Shown here: positions 6,178 to 7,478 of the stretch, piece by piece
Layout: the number at the start of each line of letters is the position of its first letter
Numbering within the stretch: position 1 is the first letter of the stretch
Assembly: GCA_030550695.1 (NCBI GenBank)
Contig: JAUQOX010000143.1
Span: 1-7,478 of the forward strand
DNA: 7,478 nt
Direction of reading: 5' to 3'
DNA from: Gemmatimonadota bacterium
GTDB taxonomy: Bacteria > Gemmatimonadota > Gemmatimonadetes > Longimicrobiales > Gaopeijiaceae
Program-made: the position numbers and the translations under genes
The notes under the pieces: generated by a model
The model's database searches: none
What the model saw: the letters and a program-made list of their open reading frames with translations, nothing else
What the model was told of the DNA's origin: nothing

Positions 6178-7370
6178 CCCGCCACCTCCTTTCGGAAGGC
6201 CCGGCCGGCCAGGAAGAGCCCCAGGGCAGCGTAGCCCGCCATGAACAGGGCCTCAGGCCAAAGGACCTCAAGCCCTACCCCTTTCAACTGGACGGCCCGG
6301 AGCACCGCCACGAAGTAACGGGCCGGCACCAGGTAGGTCACCGCCTGGAGGAACTGGGGCATGCCCCGGATGTCGAAAAGGAATCCTGACAGGAGGAGGG
6401 CCGGAAGATAGGTGGCCACCATGGCGATCTGCATGGCCAGCATTTGGGATCGGGCCACGGCGCTGATGAAGATCCCCAGGCCCAGGGCTCCCAAGAGGAA
6501 GAGGAGGGACATGGCGCCGAGCCAGAGGGGATTTCCCCGGAACGGGACGTCGAAGACGGTGATCCCCAGAAGCACCACCATCCCCAGGTCGAAGAACCCG
6601 ATCCCCAGATAGGGGAGGAGCTTGCCGCCCACCACCTCCACGGGCCGCACGGGGGTGGCGGCCAGCGGCTCCATGGTCCCCCGCTCCCACTCTCGGGCCA
6701 GGGTAAGGGAGGTGAGCATGGCGGCCATGATGGACATGATGACGGCCACGAGTCCCGGCACCACCATGTTCCGGCTTTGGAGAGTCTCGTTGTACCACAC
6801 CCGGACCTCGGCCTGAAGGGGGAGAGGGGCGGAAGCCCCGCGGGGCAGGAGGACCGCTCCCTGGCGGCGCAGGATCGCCTCGGCGTAGTTCCTGGCGATG
6901 GTGGCCGTGTTGGCGTCGGAACCGTCCAGGAGGAGCTGGAGGGGGAGGGGCGTCCCCTCCACCAGCCCTTCGCCGAACCCCCGGGGGATGACCAGAGCCA
7001 ACCTGGCTCGACCCCGTGCCAGGGCCTCCTCGAGGGGCGGGTAGCCGCCGACCCGGCCGACCACAGTGAAAAGGCCGCTCCCTTCCAAGGCCTCCAGCAA
7101 CTCCCGGCTTTGGGCCGTCCCGTCCTGATCCCAGACGGCCAAACGGATCTGCCGGATATCCCAGTTGATGGCGTAGCCGAAGAACAGGACCATGAAGATG
7201 GGAACGAGAAAAGCCAGGATGAGGCTCCGGGGGTCCCGGCGGAGTTGCAGGGTCTCCTTGCGGGCCACGGCCCACAGGCGGGCCGGGCTGAACCCTTCCC
7301 CGAAAGTCTTGTCCAGGCCGCCGGCCCGGGGTGCGCCCTCCCGCCCCCCTTTCCCGTCCTTCACCCCCAC
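6174..7370 (-). CDS. ABC-2 type exporter permease, YbhS/YbhR-like (first permease)
   Basis: Inner-membrane permease paralogous to its downstream neighbour; 398 residues. Residues 1-27 are a Gly/Lys/Arg-rich tail not typical of the family. The entry helix is ARLWAVARKETLQLRRDPRS (30-49) and TM1 is about 49-66. A periplasmic domain (67-200) holds LLDGSDANTATI (147-158) and WYNE (192-195). TMs follow at about 202-225, 253-272, 284-305, 311-332 and 373-391. AREWERGTMEPLAATPV (225-241) is the ABC-2 coupling motif, and FDVPFRG (273-279) repeats the motif of the second permease. The start is GTG at 7370, inside the end of the ATPase gene, with GGAGG 9 nt upstream; GTG at 7364 would give a 4-bp GTGA overlap and is the alternative. 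Its TGA stop overlaps the next start, so the two are translationally coupled. Its first codons lie in a dense G-tract run, which may explain the Gly-rich tail. Confidence 0.95.
   Translation of the reverse strand: MGVKDGKGGREGAPRAGGLDKTFGEGFSPARLWAVARKETLQLRRDPRSLILAFLVPIFMVLFFGYAINWDIRQIRLAVWDQDGTAQSRELLEALEGSGLFTVVGRVGGYPPLEEALARGRARLALVIPRGFGEGLVEGTPLPLQLLLDGSDANTATIARNYAEAILRRQGAVLLPRGASAPLPLQAEVRVWYNETLQSRNMVVPGLVAVIMSIMAAMLTSLTLAREWERGTMEPLAATPVRPVEVVGGKLLPYLGIGFFDLGMVVLLGITVFDVPFRGNPLWLGAMSLLFLLGALGLGIFISAVARSQMLAMQIAMVATYLPALLLSGFLFDIRGMPQFLQAVTYLVPARYFVAVLRAVQLKGVGLEVLWPEALFMAGYAALGLFLAGRAFRKEVAG
6183..6192 (-). promoter_or_regulatory. Extended Shine-Dalgarno that sets the TTG start of the second permease
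   Basis: On the minus strand AAAGGAGGTG matches ten consecutive bases of the usual complement of the 16S rRNA 3' end. GGAGG ends 7 nt before the TTG at 6177. The site is inside the last codons of the first permease. A long Shine-Dalgarno compensating for a weak TTG initiator is a common arrangement in coupled genes and is the main support for that start. Confidence 0.85.
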
Positions 7371-7407
7371 CCCCCTTTTCCTCCCTCCACCCCCTCCCCC
7401 GCCCCCC
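7336..7407 (-). other. Dense G-tract cluster over the ATPase/permease junction
   Basis: The minus strand holds ten separate runs of three or more G in 72 nt, enough for at least two adjacent quadruplex-type motifs: 7364-7407, with loops of 1, 1, 4, 7 and 1 nt, and 7336-7355, with loops of 3, 1 and 1 nt. The cluster covers the end of the ATPase gene, the Shine-Dalgarno and start of the first permease, and its first codons. It encodes Gly-rich low-complexity sequence in both overlapping proteins. Confidence 0.5.
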
Positions 7408-7478
7408 TCCGCACCAGGGCGACGAACACATCTTCCAGGGAGGGCGCCACCCGCCTCACCCCCTCCACCCCGACGCCT
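7361..7478 (-). CDS. ABC transporter ATP-binding protein, C-terminal 38 residues (partial)
   Basis: Only the C-terminus is in the window; codons are in phase from 7477 down to the TGA at 7363-7361. The segment VRRVAPSLEDVFVALVRRG matches the usual C-terminal end of ATPases paired with ABC-2 permeases, where an LEDVF motif follows the nucleotide-binding domain. Walker A, the signature motif and Walker B lie beyond the right edge. After the motif comes a short Gly-rich tail (GAGEGVEGGKGGWG) inside the G-tract cluster. The stop overlaps the start of the first permease, so this ATPase very likely energises that permease pair. Whether it has one or two ATPase domains (YbhF has two) cannot be seen. 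Confidence 0.85.
   Translation of the reverse strand, partial: GVGVEGVRRVAPSLEDVFVALVRRGAGEGVEGGKGGWG

Noticed and set aside
5000..6271. Minus-strand 423-codon and plus-strand 366-codon frames over the second permease
   Set aside because: Both overlap a clear ABC-2 permease with its own strong Shine-Dalgarno; their translations are Gly/Pro/Arg-rich or Glu/Gln/His-rich shadows.

Overview
GC-rich window with six protein-coding genes, two of them cut by the window edges, plus the last 38 codons of a seventh. It looks like a diderm (outer-membrane) bacterium outside the Proteobacteria. There is a signal-peptide-bearing protein with a predicted outer-membrane beta-barrel. Glycyl-tRNA synthetase is the single-chain homodimeric type rather than the alpha2/beta2 type usual in Proteobacteria. 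The N-terminal domain of the barrel protein resembles hypothetical proteins I associate with Gemmatimonadota/Bacteroidota-like lineages; that placement is recall and inference, and is weak.

Layout. Positions 1-1041 (minus): N-terminal 347 residues of an NSS/SNF-family sodium-dependent transporter, running off the left edge. Positions 1155-2471 (minus): complete glycine--tRNA ligase, 113 bp upstream of the transporter. Positions 2472-2793: divergent spacer with a candidate sigma70-type promoter for the synthetase, a G-quadruplex-type motif and two inverted repeats in front of the next gene. Positions 2794-3378 (plus, the only plus-strand gene): NfuA-type Fe-S carrier. Positions 3379-3436: convergent spacer with a hairpin at each stop codon. 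Positions 3437-4777 (minus): uncharacterised predicted outer-membrane beta-barrel protein. Positions 4778-5055: 278-bp spacer with no gene, holding a stem-loop and a long G-tract cluster. Positions 5056-7478 (minus): tightly overlapping ABC exporter cluster (ATPase C-terminus, then two YbhS/YbhR-like ABC-2 permeases), running off the right edge.

Function. The ABC genes form one translationally coupled unit: the ATPase stop overlaps the first permease start, and the first permease stop overlaps a TTG start that has an unusually strong Shine-Dalgarno. The two permeases are paralogous and probably form a heterodimer driven by the ATPase. The barrel protein follows on the same strand but across a 278-bp gap, so a partnership is only a hypothesis. 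The synthetase and NfuA are housekeeping genes.

No CRISPR array, insertion sequence, tRNA, rRNA or obvious mobile element was seen. The most interesting points are the altered Na1/chloride-site residues of the NSS transporter, the unknown barrel protein beside the exporter, and clusters of G-tracts at gene starts.
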